This document shows, piece by piece, positions 8,400 through 15,735 of a stretch of 64,000 nt of DNA. The number at the start of each line of letters is the position of its first letter. The stretch's first letter is position 1. The DNA is from Curtobacterium pusillum (GTDB lineage Bacteria; Actinomycetota; Actinomycetes; Actinomycetales; Microbacteriaceae): the NCBI GenBank assembly GCA_002025645.1, contig CP018783.1, forward strand, positions 930,001 to 994,000. Direction: 5' to 3'. The position numbers and the translations under genes were made by a program. The notes below the pieces were generated by a model. That model saw only the letters and a program-made list of their open reading frames with translations, had not been told where the DNA came from and ran no database searches.

Positions 8400-8999
8400 T
8401 CAACCAGTCGCGTCCAGGGCCGCGACCATCGCGACCGCGCTGCGCACCAGCAGCGCCGTGAGCGCGTCGGCGGAGGCGTCGTCGTCCGTGGGGACCTCGT
8501 CGAGCATCTCCTCGACGAAGGCGACCCACGAGCGCAGGGCGCTGCGCAGCAGCGGACGGTCCTCGTGTCCGAGCTCGGTGAACACCGCGATCACCCGGCG
8601 GGCGTTCTCGTCACGGGCCTCGTCGATGAGGGCCCGCACGTCGGCGTCCCCGGCGGAGGCGCCGCGGACGAGCGCGTGGAACGTCCCGCGGTGCTCGGTC
8701 ACGAACGCGACGAAGCGGCGGAGGGTGTCCTCGAGCCGGGCGAGCGGTTCGAGCTCGTCGCGCGGCTCGGTGGCGTGCAGCATCGCGTCGCGGGCGGTGC
8801 GGACGATGGCCTCGTGCAGGCCCTGCTTCGTGCCGAAGTAGTGGAAGAGCAGACCCCGGGAGACCCCGGCGTCGGTGGCGAGCCGGTCGATCGTGATGTC
8901 CTCGAGGGGTTCGTCCACCAGGGTCGCGACGCCGAGGGCGACGAGCTGCGCACGGCGTTCCTCGGAGCTGAGGCGGGAGCGCTGGCGGTCGTCGGGCAC
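8400..8999 (-). CDS. TetR-family regulator of the DUF6230 operon
   Basis: A 199-residue repressor. Residues 12-60 are the HTH domain (RRAQLVALGVATLVDE, ITIDRLATDAGVSRGLLFHYFG, TKQGLHEAIV). The C-terminal ligand domain carries FVAFVTEHRGTFHALVRG and SWVAFVEEMLDE, the pattern seen in actinobacterial TetR proteins next to lipid or envelope genes. Start GTG 8999. It is divergent from the DUF6230-DUF6114 operon over a 124-bp gap, in which an 18-bp-arm-content palindrome covers the -35 region of the divergent promoter, so it almost certainly controls that operon. Confidence 0.87.
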   Translation of the reverse strand: MPDDRQRSRLSSEERRAQLVALGVATLVDEPLEDITIDRLATDAGVSRGLLFHYFGTKQGLHEAIVRTARDAMLHATEPRDELEPLARLEDTLRRFVAFVTEHRGTFHALVRGASAGDADVRALIDEARDENARRVIAVFTELGHEDRPLLRSALRSWVAFVEEMLDEVPTDDDASADALTALLVRSAVAMVAALDATG

Positions 9000-9048
9000 G
9001 GCTGGAGCCTAGCGAGCGGGCATGTCCGTCCCCCGAACGGGTCACGAT

Positions 9049-9071
9049 GTTGTTGACCTGCAGTCAACAAC
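9049..9071. promoter_or_regulatory. TetR operator in the DUF6230 promoter
   Basis: A perfect dyad, GTTGTTGAC and GTCAACAAC, around a 5-bp centre. It covers the -35 hexamer and part of the spacer of the rightward promoter, the position expected for a repressor that blocks RNA polymerase. Confidence 0.8.
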
Positions 9072-9082
9072 GGGTCTAGCGT
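9054..9082 (+). promoter_or_regulatory. Promoter of the DUF6230 operon
   Basis: TTGACC (9054-9059), a 17-bp spacer and TAGCGT (9077-9082) form a standard sigma-70-type promoter about 35 bp before the gene start. The palindrome at 9049-9071 overlaps it. Confidence 0.72.
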
Positions 9083-9123
9083 GGCCTGCGGTCGCGACGG
9101 AGCGGCCGTCACGAGGAGGAACG

Positions 9124-9720
9124 ATGTTGTTCACCAGACTCACCCGCTCGCACGGCGGCCGCGTCGCACTCGTCGCCGTCCCGGTCGGGATCGCCACCGC
9201 CATCGCGTTCGGCGGCGTCGCCCAGGGAGCGGTCCCCGTGTCGTTCTCGGTCTCCGGCCAGCAGTTCCAGATCAGTGCCGACAAGCTCGACGGGCAGCAG
9301 TTCTCGCAGTACGCCGGCGTCGCGAAGGACACTGCTGGCAACGACCGCCAGGTCGCGATCGCCAACATCGGGTCGGCGACGCTCGCCAACCTGTGCCAGT
9401 CCGTCACGACCGAGACCCCGATGGGCAAGGTCGGCGTGATGATCACCGCCGGCGGCGGGAAGACCCCGGCGTCCGCGAAGGACCTGCAGATCGGGATGAC
9501 CGACCTCAAGGGCGACGCCGAGTTCCACGACATCCGGATCGGCGTCGACGCGTCGACCGTCAAGGGCGACCAGCACGGCAGCGCCGGGGACTTCGCCCAG
9601 GACGCCGACGCGCTCACGATCGACGGCGTGCAGCAGACCGCCTGGTCGACGACCGCCGGGACGTTCACGCTGACGGGCATGCACCTGCAGCTCACGGACG
9701 GCTCGAAGAGCTGCTTCTGA
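9124..9720 (+). CDS. DUF6230 secreted/membrane-anchored protein
   Basis: A 198-residue protein with an N-terminal hydrophobic segment (VALVAVPVGIATAIAFGGVA, residues 14-33) and an exported domain. The exported part (VSFSVSGQQFQISADKLDGQ onward) matches the DUF6230 family as I know it from Streptomyces, where members are sometimes mislabelled cholesterol esterase; no esterase triad is visible here. Two Cys residues (NLCQSV and KSCF) could form a disulfide. ATG 9124 follows GAGGAGG at a good distance. The stop overlaps the next start as TGATG. First gene of a three-gene operon under the divergent TetR regulator. Function is unknown. Confidence 0.82.
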   Translation: MLFTRLTRSHGGRVALVAVPVGIATAIAFGGVAQGAVPVSFSVSGQQFQISADKLDGQQFSQYAGVAKDTAGNDRQVAIANIGSATLANLCQSVTTETPMGKVGVMITAGGGKTPASAKDLQIGMTDLKGDAEFHDIRIGVDASTVKGDQHGSAGDFAQDADALTIDGVQQTAWSTTAGTFTLTGMHLQLTDGSKSCF

Positions 9721-10136
9721 TGAGCGCCCACGCCGTCGCACCCACCTCGCCCTGGGCGCGCTTCCGGGCCTGGGCACGCTCGCGGCCGTTCGTCGGGGGC
9801 CTGCTCGTCGTGCTCGGTGGGATCGAGTTGTTCTGCTCCGGCCAGCTCGACCTCGGCAACATCCGGATCCAGTTCGGCATCGAGGGCCTGCAGGCGACCG
9901 TGATCCCGATCGCCCTCGTGGCGCTCGGCGTCCTGGCGGTGTGGTCCCCCGCGCAACGGGTCTTCTACGGCATCGTCGCGCTGGCCCTGGCGGTGTACTC
10001 GCTCATCGGCGTGAACCTCGGCGGCTTCGTGCTCGGGATGCTGCTGTCCGCGGTCGGGGGCGTGCTCGTGGTGGCGTGGATGCCGCGGGCGTCGTCCGAG
10101 CCGACCGACCCCGAGCGTGACGAGCGCGCCGCGTGA
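9720..10136 (+). CDS. DUF6114 membrane protein
   Basis: A 138-residue integral membrane protein with about four helices: FVGGLLVVLGGIELFCSG, LQATVIPIALVALGVLAV, VFYGIVALALAVYSLIGV and GGFVLGMLLSAVGGVLVVAW. A short basic head and an acidic tail (ERDERAA) are cytoplasmic by the positive-inside rule. DUF6114 proteins almost always sit next to DUF6230 genes, as here, where start and stop codons overlap on both sides (TGATG and GTGA). It probably forms a membrane unit with the DUF6230 protein. No transport or enzyme motif is visible and the role is unknown. Confidence 0.82.
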   Translation: MSAHAVAPTSPWARFRAWARSRPFVGGLLVVLGGIELFCSGQLDLGNIRIQFGIEGLQATVIPIALVALGVLAVWSPAQRVFYGIVALALAVYSLIGVNLGGFVLGMLLSAVGGVLVVAWMPRASSEPTDPERDERAA

Positions 10137-10915
10137 GCCGTCGACTGCGTGCGTCGCTCGGGATCGGCACGGTCCTGGTCGTCGCCGCCGCGTTGACGGT
10201 GACGGGTGGGACGAGCGCCTCGGCCGCGGGGTTCTGCATCCCGCTGCTCATGGACTGCTCGGCACCTGCTCCGTCGCCGACGCCGTCGGCGCCGTCCTCG
10301 CCGCCGCCGTCTTCTTCCCCGTCGAGCCCGTCCGCCCCCTCCGGGTCGGACACCACAGCCCCGTCGTCGCCGGATGCCGGGACGGGTTCGGGTCCCGGCC
10401 CGGCATCCGGCGGCGACGGTGCCACCCGTGATCCTGGTCCCTCCGCGACGGCCACGCCCGACGCATCCTGGGGAGCGGCGGTCCCGGACGACACGACGGT
10501 CTTCACGCAGCCGTCCGCGCAGCTCAGCAGTTCCTCCATCGAGATCGGCGGCCTGTCCGGACTCGCACTCGTGCAGGTGCCCCTGGCGGACGGTTCGGAG
10601 ATCACCGTCATCCGGCTCAGCGCCGACCGGGTCGCGATGGACGACTTCACGCTCGACGTCCGCGGCGAGTCGAACGGGACCTCGGCGGTGACGACGGACG
10701 CCCGCATGGAGCTCCGTGGGCACGTGCAGGTCTACCTGAACTCGGTCACGGCCGAACTGCCGGGAGGGAAGCACCTCACCCTCGGCGCGGACACCCCACC
10801 CCCGGGCGGCGAGCTGCCGACGACGTGGGCTCGGGTCGACCTCGGGCTCGTCGGTGCCACTGCGGACAGCATCACCCACACCGGGTCAGACCTGCGGGTG
10901 CGGCCGGGCGCGTAG
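10133..10915 (+). CDS. Secreted Pro/Ser-rich protein of the DUF6230 operon
   Basis: A 260-residue exported protein. A signal peptide spans residues 1-32 (IGTVLVVAAALTVTGGTSASA), followed by a short Cys-containing head (GFCIPLLMDC), a low-complexity Ser/Pro/Gly/Asp linker of about 80 residues, and a C-terminal beta-rich domain (VFTQPSAQLSSSSIEIGGLS to VDLGLVGATADS). The C-terminal part resembles the exported part of DUF6230 proteins in its beta pattern, so it may be a distant paralogue or partner; I cannot confirm this by eye. GTGA overlap with the previous gene puts it in the same operon. Confidence 0.72.
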   Translation: MSRRLRASLGIGTVLVVAAALTVTGGTSASAAGFCIPLLMDCSAPAPSPTPSAPSSPPPSSSPSSPSAPSGSDTTAPSSPDAGTGSGPGPASGGDGATRDPGPSATATPDASWGAAVPDDTTVFTQPSAQLSSSSIEIGGLSGLALVQVPLADGSEITVIRLSADRVAMDDFTLDVRGESNGTSAVTTDARMELRGHVQVYLNSVTAELPGGKHLTLGADTPPPGGELPTTWARVDLGLVGATADSITHTGSDLRVRPGA

Positions 10916-10950
10916 GGGTGCCGTTCCGCGCGTCGGGTGTCGTTCCGCGA

Positions 10951-11017
10951 GTAGGAGGCTGTTTCGCGCGTACCAGGCCGTTTCTTTCGACCAGGTACGC
11001 GCGATTCCGCCTCCTAC
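10951..11017. repeat. Nested inverted repeat, copy 1
   Basis: Outer arms GTAGGAGGC (10951-10959) and GCCTCCTAC (11009-11017), inner arms GCGCGTACC (10966-10974) and GGTACGCGC (10994-11002), separated by symmetric 6-nt interior spacers and a 19-nt loop. Sequence similarity to copy 2 extends to about 11039. Confidence 0.75.
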
Positions 11018-11137
11018 GTCGCGCGCGATGGGAAGGAACAGACAGACGGGAGGCACGTGGCGGCGCCGCACCGCGCCTCCAGGCCCGCACACGGCTGGCA
11101 CGCGAGCGCCGCGCCCGCCTGCCGGGCCGTTTCGCGC

Positions 11138-11204
11138 GTACCAAGCTGTTTCGCGCGTACCAGGCCGATTCTTTCGACCAGGTACGCGCGATTCCGCTTC
11201 CTAC
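11138..11204. repeat. Nested inverted repeat, copy 2
   Basis: Inner arms GCGCGTACC (11153-11161) and GGTACGCGC (11181-11189) are identical to copy 1, 187 bp away. The outer arms are changed to GTACCAAGC and GCTTCCTAC; one of the changed positions is compensatory (AAGC with GCTT), the other two break pairing. Confidence 0.7.
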
Positions 11205-11243
11205 ATCACGCGCGATGGGAAGGAACGGGCAGCGGGGACGCGC

Positions 11244-11456
11244 TCAGACGAGCAGCAGGATCCCCGCGACGACGGAAGCGACGGCGATGACCAGCGCGAT
11301 GAGCAGCAGCACGAAGTGCACCGTGTAGAACGTCGTCGGCTTCCCGGCCGCGTCACGCGCCCGGGAGTCCTTCGCGACCCGCTGGAAGAAGCGCGGCCAG
11401 GTGACGACGTTGAAGACGGCACCGATGAACAGGACGACAGCTGCGAAGACGGTCAC
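11244..11456 (-). CDS. SCO4848-family small membrane protein
   Basis: A 70-residue protein with two helices: VFAAVVLFIGAVFNVVTWP at the start and FVLLLIALVIAVASVVAGIL at the end, joined by a polar loop (RFFQRVAKDSRARDAAGKPT). It matches the SCO4848 family of actinobacterial membrane proteins, whose function is unknown. The GTG start at 11456 follows a TAGGAT box by 6 nt, so translation is probably leaderless. It stands alone, downstream of the alpha/beta hydrolase operon on the same strand. Confidence 0.75.
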   Translation of the reverse strand: MTVFAAVVLFIGAVFNVVTWPRFFQRVAKDSRARDAAGKPTTFYTVHFVLLLIALVIAVASVVAGILLLV

Positions 11457-11462
11457 CAGACG

Positions 11463-11468
11463 ATCCTA
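11463..11468 (-). promoter_or_regulatory. Leaderless-type -10 box (TAGGAT) of the SCO4848-like gene
   Basis: TAGGAT on the minus strand, 6 nt before GTG 11456, with no ribosome site between. Confidence 0.55.
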
Positions 11469-11543
11469 GACAACGCATGTCGGGGCCGGTGGTGCTCGGC
11501 CGCCCCCAACGCGGCCGAGACCCACCCCGGCGGCCACAGAATC

Positions 11544-11559
11544 TGTAGCAACTGCTACA
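11544..11559. promoter_or_regulatory. Possible operator TGTAGCA-N2-TGCTACA
   Basis: A perfect 7-bp-arm dyad in a locally AT-richer stretch, 88 bp upstream of the SCO4848-like start and directly after the hydrolase stop. It could be an operator or a small terminator stem. Confidence 0.4.
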
Positions 11560-11563
11560 AACC

Positions 11564-12418
11564 CTACACGGCCCGGGCGACGGCGTCGAGCCATCCAGTG
11601 GGATTCATGTCCCGTTCACCGCCGTGGGTGGCCCCGGCGACGATCCGCAGCCGTGCTGCACCCGGCCACGAGGCCACGAGCGCGCGACTGGAGTCGAGCG
11701 GCACGGTCCGATCGGCGTCGCCGTGGACGACGAGGAGCGGCGGTGCGGGGGCGGCCACGGCGGGGACCTCGAACCGGACGGGCGCGGCCTGACCGGCCAG
11801 CCTCGCGAGCCCCGGGACCCGCAGTGTCCACCGCATCACCGCGGCCGCCGCCCGCCCGATCGGACCTCCGCCGGCGCCGTGCGCGACCGTGGCGTCCCAG
11901 TCCGACAGCGGCCCGGTGAGCACGACACCCCGGACCCGGACGGGGAGCGGACCGGCGAGCAGCCGGAGCCAGAGCGAGGCGCCGAACGACCAGCCCAGCA
12001 GCACGACCTCCGTGGCACCGCGGGCAGCGGCGAACCGGAGCCAGGCGAGCGCCTCGTCCTGCTCGCACACACCGAAACCGTGCCGGCGCGCCGGGTACCG
12101 GGCGGAGTGCGACGCGAACAACACGGCGTCCCCGCGGTCGACGAAGGCGTCGGCGACGTCCTGGTGCCGCAGGGGGTGCGAGCCGAGGCCGGGCAGGAAC
12201 ACCGCCCAGGTCGTGCCGTCACCGCCCGGGCGGATCCACCCGGGGAGCCCGCCGACCGACACCGGCTCGAGCCCCGGCGCGGGGTCGACGTCCGGCGTCT
12301 CGTACAGGGCCGCGGCCCGACGAGCGATCACGGCACCGGCGATCGGGACGAGCGCACCGACGCCGGCCACGACCCCCGCGGTGCGCGCGGCGGCCGTCGC
12401 GGGTCGGCTACGCGACAT
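11564..12418 (-). CDS. Membrane-anchored alpha/beta hydrolase
   Basis: A 284-residue hydrolase with one N-terminal helix (TAGVVAGVGALVPIAGAVIARR, about residues 11-32). The fold shows the oxyanion region WAVFLPGLGSHPLRHQ, nucleophile elbow LLGWSFGASL (Ser in GWSFG), acid-turn region LLVVHGDADRTVPLD and catalytic His in GATHGGERD. It resembles the acyl-protein/serine aminopeptidase S33 type; the substrate is unknown. ATG 12418 overlaps the end of the membrane protein gene by 11 bp, so it is the last gene of the HTH-ImmA-membrane protein operon. The co-translation makes it a plausible effector of that system. Confidence 0.8.
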   Translation of the reverse strand: MSRSRPATAAARTAGVVAGVGALVPIAGAVIARRAAALYETPDVDPAPGLEPVSVGGLPGWIRPGGDGTTWAVFLPGLGSHPLRHQDVADAFVDRGDAVLFASHSARYPARRHGFGVCEQDEALAWLRFAAARGATEVVLLGWSFGASLWLRLLAGPLPVRVRGVVLTGPLSDWDATVAHGAGGGPIGRAAAAVMRWTLRVPGLARLAGQAAPVRFEVPAVAAPAPPLLVVHGDADRTVPLDSSRALVASWPGAARLRIVAGATHGGERDMNPTGWLDAVARAV

Positions 12419-13334
12419 CGAGCGCGGCCTCGGCGTCAGCCAACGCCTGGCGCTCCGCATCGCTCAGGGCCTGGCGAGCGCGGCGGGCACCGTCGTTGAT
12501 CTCCACGATCAGTCGACTGAGACGCGTGGCGGGGTCACCGGAGTCCGGGTAGGCGTTGTCGATCCCGATGCGCTCGTGCAGGGGCGCGAGGCGGCGCAGG
12601 GCGACCTCCACCCGTCGGGAGCGTCGGCGCTGCGAGACCTGGTGACCGATGACGAGCAGGAGCATCCCCGAGGAGACGCAGATCACCGCGCCCGGGGTCG
12701 TCACGTCGTACGGCAGCGCGAGCGCGTGGGTCAGGTCGAGGTGACCCGCGACGTGCGCGAGGTCCATCACGACCACGACGACCATCCGCACCACACCGAG
12801 GACGCCACCGAGCACGAGGACCCACAGGCCGACGAGGTCGGTGGTGGTCCGGGCCTCGCGCAGGTGCAGCACGCAGATCAGCCCGGTCGCACCGAGGGCC
12901 ACCCCGAGGTAGACCGTCTGCGCGATCGAGTAGACGGTGGCGGCCGGGTGCTGCCCGGCGTCGAGCATGAACGTCGTCGTGGTCGCCGGCTTGTCGAGCA
13001 CCACGAAGGCGACGACCACCACGACCACCACCACCGCGCACGTGACGACGATCGCGTTCCGGAGCCACGGTCGGGCAGCGCCGACCGCCTTCGCCACACC
13101 CCAGAGCAGCGTGCTCGTCCCCGCGACCATCAGGCAGTCGCTGATCACGGTGACGACGTTGAACCCGCCGAACAGCGGATCGAGCCACAGGTAGAGCGGG
13201 TCGACGTTCGTGACAATCGTCGCCGCGAAGAGCAGGAAGGTGATCGCCAGTGTCCGGTCCTGCCCGCGCTGGAGCACGAACAGCGTCACCGTGCCGGCGA
13301 TGAGGAGCAGCGCCTGGACGAGGGAGACGATCAC
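12408..13334 (-). CDS. Seven-helix membrane protein, DUF6545/MAB_1171c-like
   Basis: A 308-residue polytopic protein. About seven hydrophobic segments fill residues 1-235, from IVSLVQALLLIAGTVTLFVL to AVICVSSGMLLLVIGHQV; one helix is an unbroken run of valines (VVVVVVVVAFVV). A cytoplasmic tail of about 70 residues (VEVALRRLAPLHERIGIDNA, RLSRLIVEINDGARRARQAL) resembles the DUF6545 tail of Streptomyces MAB_1171c-type proteins, where RLxRxxxEIxDG is a hallmark. GTG 13334 overlaps the ImmA/IrrE stop (GTGA). Relatives usually sit beside HTH and ImmA/IrrE genes, as here. It may be the membrane sensor that triggers the protease; this is inference. Confidence 0.75.
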   Translation of the reverse strand: MIVSLVQALLLIAGTVTLFVLQRGQDRTLAITFLLFAATIVTNVDPLYLWLDPLFGGFNVVTVISDCLMVAGTSTLLWGVAKAVGAARPWLRNAIVVTCAVVVVVVVVAFVVLDKPATTTTFMLDAGQHPAATVYSIAQTVYLGVALGATGLICVLHLREARTTTDLVGLWVLVLGGVLGVVRMVVVVVMDLAHVAGHLDLTHALALPYDVTTPGAVICVSSGMLLLVIGHQVSQRRRSRRVEVALRRLAPLHERIGIDNAYPDSGDPATRLSRLIVEINDGARRARQALSDAERQALADAEAALDVA

Positions 13335-13807
13335 CCGAACACCCCGCGGAACGCACTCGGACGACCGCGGTGCCCGCGGATGAGCCCGGCGAGCCGGTCG
13401 GCGAAGACCTCGGCCTCGTGCTCGTACTCGTTCGAGAACAGCCCGCGGGCGAGGGCCCGCTCGACCTTGTACTCCGGCAGGTCCGGGATGACGTCGCGGA
13501 TGTACGCCGCCTGCGGTGCGTGGTCCTGGTGGCGGTGCAGGATGTGCCCGAGCTCGTGGCCGATGACGAAGGACCGGAAGGTCTGCGACGCCGTCGGCGA
13601 GATCATCACGAGGTGCTGGCGTTCCAGGGTGGCCACGAAGCCGCACACCGGCTCGGCGGCGAGGAACGCCTCTTCGCGCACGACGATCGGCTTGCCGACG
13701 ACCTCGGCCGCTGCCGACACCGCCTGGTCGACGTCCGACCAGCCCTCGGCGGCGCCGCGCGCCCAGAACGCCTCGACGAAGTCGTTCGCCCCGACGCGCT
13801 CCGTCAT
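13331..13807 (-). CDS. ImmA/IrrE-family metallopeptidase
   Basis: A 158-residue zinc peptidase-like protein (DUF955). The zinc motif HELGH is at residues 84-88 (SFVIGHELGHILHRH), with a third-ligand candidate in SNEYEHEAEVFADRLAG. The N-terminal half gives the usual lead of the family (VGKPIVVREEAFL, VCGFVATLERQHLVMI). ImmA-type enzymes cleave HTH repressors, and the cognate HTH gene is immediately upstream with an ATGA overlap, strongly suggesting a protease-substrate pair. Fourfold start/stop overlaps place it second in a four-gene operon. No phage genes flank it, so this is not an obvious prophage immunity module. Confidence 0.85.
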   Translation of the reverse strand: MTERVGANDFVEAFWARGAAEGWSDVDQAVSAAAEVVGKPIVVREEAFLAAEPVCGFVATLERQHLVMISPTASQTFRSFVIGHELGHILHRHQDHAPQAAYIRDVIPDLPEYKVERALARGLFSNEYEHEAEVFADRLAGLIRGHRGRPSAFRGVFG

Positions 13808-14244
13808 GCGACGCTCCCCCGCTCGGACTCCTCCTCGAGGACCTCCGCGATGCGGCGGAGGGCGTCGGGCGAGAGCTCGCCGGGGAAGGTGCGGGCCGCG
13901 AAGCCGCTCACGCGTGCCGAGCGGAGCGACCGGACGAGAGCGAGCTGGGCACCGATGCGCTCGGGGACGTCGCTGTCCTCGAGCAGGAAGCGCTCGTCGA
14001 CCTCGAAGAACCCGGCCAGCAGGCGGAGCAACACGGTGTCCCGGTTGCGTCGTCCGTCGCCGGAGAGCATGTACGTCCACTTCGCCCGGGACAGCGATCC
14101 ACCCTGCTCCGCCACGTACTCCTCGATCGCGGAGAAGGGCACGGGCGTGCCGCGCTGCGCTTCCTCGAAGTCGAGCAGGAGGTTGAGTCGGCGCGCCAGT
14201 TCGGCGGCGTCGAGGACGCCACCCTTCGGAGCTGCTGTCGCCAT
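13804..14244 (-). CDS. HTH (XRE/EspR-like) regulator
   Basis: A 146-residue regulator. Residues 10-95 form an EspR-like XRE fold: AAELARRLNLLLDFE, a long insertion (QRGTPVPFSAIEEYVAEQGG), the recognition-helix region SLSRAKWTYMLSGDGRRN and the trailing LLRLLAGFFEVDERFL. The C-terminal 45 residues (ALVRSLRSARVSGFAARTF, LSPDALRRIAEVLEEE) probably dimerise or are cleaved by the protease encoded next. ATG 14244 has AGGAG about 10 nt upstream; GTG 14271 is possible. It leads the HTH-ImmA-membrane protein-hydrolase operon and probably regulates it. Confidence 0.82.
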   Translation of the reverse strand: MATAAPKGGVLDAAELARRLNLLLDFEEAQRGTPVPFSAIEEYVAEQGGSLSRAKWTYMLSGDGRRNRDTVLLRLLAGFFEVDERFLLEDSDVPERIGAQLALVRSLRSARVSGFAARTFPGELSPDALRRIAEVLEEESERGSVA

Positions 14245-14314
14245 GTCGATCGGACTCCTCCCCAGCCGCACGTCGTGCAGGACATGGTAGCGCGGGCGAC
14301 CGGGTGCCCGCCGC

Positions 14315-14320
14315 TACCCT
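14315..14320 (+). promoter_or_regulatory. Leaderless-type -10 box (TACCCT) of yigZ
   Basis: TACCCT lies 7 nt before the GTG at 14328 and no ribosome site intervenes. Confidence 0.5.
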
Positions 14321-14327
14321 CGGGACC

Positions 14328-14978
14328 GTGAGTCCACGCTTCCCGTCCACGATCGCCGAGCCGGTGGAGCACGAGATCGTCATCACGAAGTCGCGGTTCA
14401 TCACCACGGTCGCACCGGTCGCGGGCGTCGAGGACGCCGACCGTGTGATCGCCGACGTCCGCCGACGCCGGTGGGACGCACGGCACAACTGCACCGCGAT
14501 GGTCACCGGCGTGCTCGGGGACCAGGCCCGGTCGAGCGACGACGGCGAACCCTCCGGCACCGCGGGTGTCCCGATGCTCGAGGTCCTGCGCCGGCGCGAC
14601 CTGACCGACGTCGTCGCGATCGTCACGCGGTACTTCGGCGGTGTGAAGCTCGGCGCCGGCGGACTCGTCCGCGCCTACTCGACCTCGGTGTCCGAGGCGC
14701 TCGACCGGGCGACGCTCGTGCAGCGGCGGGCGCTGACCCGGGTGACGGTGGACGTCCCGCACGCCGACGCCGGTCGCATCGACAACGTGCTGCGCGACTG
14801 GGTCCGGCACCACGACGCGACGCTCGGCGACCCCGCCTACGGTGTGGCGGCGACTTTCGAGCTCTGGGTGCCCGGCGAGGCGATCGAGCCGCTGCGCGCG
14901 GACCTCGCCGCGACCTCCGCTGGCACGCTCGACCCGGTGATCGGCGAGGAGCGCATCGTCGACGTCCCCGTGGGCTGA
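14328..14978 (+). CDS. YigZ/IMPACT-family protein
   Basis: A 216-residue soluble protein. The N-terminal UPF0029 (Impact) domain spans residues 15-125 with EIVITKSRFITTVAPV, DDGEPSGTAGVPMLEVL and the hallmark YFGGVKLGAGGLVRAY; the C-terminal DUF1949 domain covers about 135-205. In eukaryotes IMPACT modulates GCN2; the bacterial role (possibly RNA binding or proline/peptide-related) is unsettled. Start GTG 14328 lies 7 nt after TACCCT. It stands alone, divergent from the HTH-ImmA operon and ahead of the tRNA-Lys gene. Confidence 0.87.
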   Translation: MSPRFPSTIAEPVEHEIVITKSRFITTVAPVAGVEDADRVIADVRRRRWDARHNCTAMVTGVLGDQARSSDDGEPSGTAGVPMLEVLRRRDLTDVVAIVTRYFGGVKLGAGGLVRAYSTSVSEALDRATLVQRRALTRVTVDVPHADAGRIDNVLRDWVRHHDATLGDPAYGVAATFELWVPGEAIEPLRADLAATSAGTLDPVIGEERIVDVPVG

Positions 14979-15050
14979 CCCGGACGAAATCGCGGCTCGC
15001 GCGCACTCCGGGCGTGTCTCGCTGGTGCGGCCCGAGCACCGGGAACGACG

Positions 15051-15079
15051 AAGGCCCCGGTCGTGATGACCGGGGCCTT
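15051..15079. terminator. Bidirectional hairpin between yigZ and tRNA-Lys
   Basis: AAGGCCCCGGTC (15051-15062) and GACCGGGGCCTT (15068-15079) form a 12-bp perfect stem with a 5-nt loop, directly after the 3' end of the tRNA on the minus strand and in the path of yigZ transcription. Confidence 0.78.
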
Positions 15080-15081
15080 GC

Positions 15082-15157
<76 letters not shown>

Positions 15158-15249
15158 ATGTTGCGCTTCCGTGCTGCAACGGGAAACAACAATAGCATGG
15201 GTTTCGCGTGCTCCTGACCACTCGGGGCACCAGACTCGACAGGAGCACC

Positions 15250-15720
15250 ATGACCGACCGTCTCGCCGCCGGCGACACCGCCCCCGACTTCACCCTCCCG
15301 GACCAGGACGGCACCGAGCACTCGCTCGCCGACCTGCGCGGCAAGAAGGTCATCGTGTACTTCTACCCGGCGGCGTCGACCCCGGGCTGCACCACCGAGG
15401 CCTGCGACTTCCGGGACAACATGTCGTCCCTCCAGGCTGCCGGCTACGAGGTGCTCGGCATCTCGAAGGACGAACTCCCGAAGCTCAAGGAGTTCCAGCA
15501 CGAGCAGGCGCTGACGTTCCCGCTGCTGAGCGACCCGGACCTCGCGGTGCACCAGGCGTACGCGGCCTGGGGCGAGAAGAACAACTACGGGAAGATCGTC
15601 ACCGGCACGATCCGGTCCACGATCGTGGTGGACGAGGACGGCACCGTCCAGCTCCCCCTCTACAACGTGAAGGCGACGGGGCACGTGGCGAGCCTGCGGA
15701 AGAAGCTCGGCCTGGTCTGA
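15250..15720 (+). CDS. bcp: Thioredoxin-dependent thiol peroxidase (Bcp/PrxQ)
   Basis: A 156-residue cytoplasmic peroxiredoxin that reduces hydrogen and organic peroxides using thioredoxin. The peroxidatic Cys47 and resolving Cys52 sit in STPGCTTEAC, the 1-Cys spacing of the atypical 2-Cys PrxQ group, and the catalytic Thr44/Arg (TIRSTIVVDEDG) are present. Length is normal. ATG 15250 follows AGGAG by 5 nt. It is a single gene, divergent from tRNA-Lys, and ends before a 46-bp perfect palindrome shared with the convergent membrane protein gene. Confidence 0.94.
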   Translation: MTDRLAAGDTAPDFTLPDQDGTEHSLADLRGKKVIVYFYPAASTPGCTTEACDFRDNMSSLQAAGYEVLGISKDELPKLKEFQHEQALTFPLLSDPDLAVHQAYAAWGEKNNYGKIVTGTIRSTIVVDEDGTVQLPLYNVKATGHVASLRKKLGLV

Positions 15721-15735
15721 GGACCCGACCAGACG

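Larger units (their letters stand above)
10916..11243. other. Repeat-bearing intergenic region
   Basis: A 328-bp non-coding gap between two convergent units. It holds two copies of a nested inverted repeat (listed separately), one CTGGAGGCGCG word at 11072-11082 and a third partial GCGCGTACC unit. I see no credible gene here. Confidence 0.65.

Noticed and set aside
10951-11226. CRISPR-like array
   Set aside because: Only two copies, 187 bp apart, with internal inverted repeats and no spacer regularity or cas genes.
11564-14244. Prophage immunity region (because of the HTH and ImmA/IrrE pair)
   Set aside because: No integrase, structural, lysis or attachment features flank it, base composition matches the neighbours, and the membrane and hydrolase genes are not phage-like.
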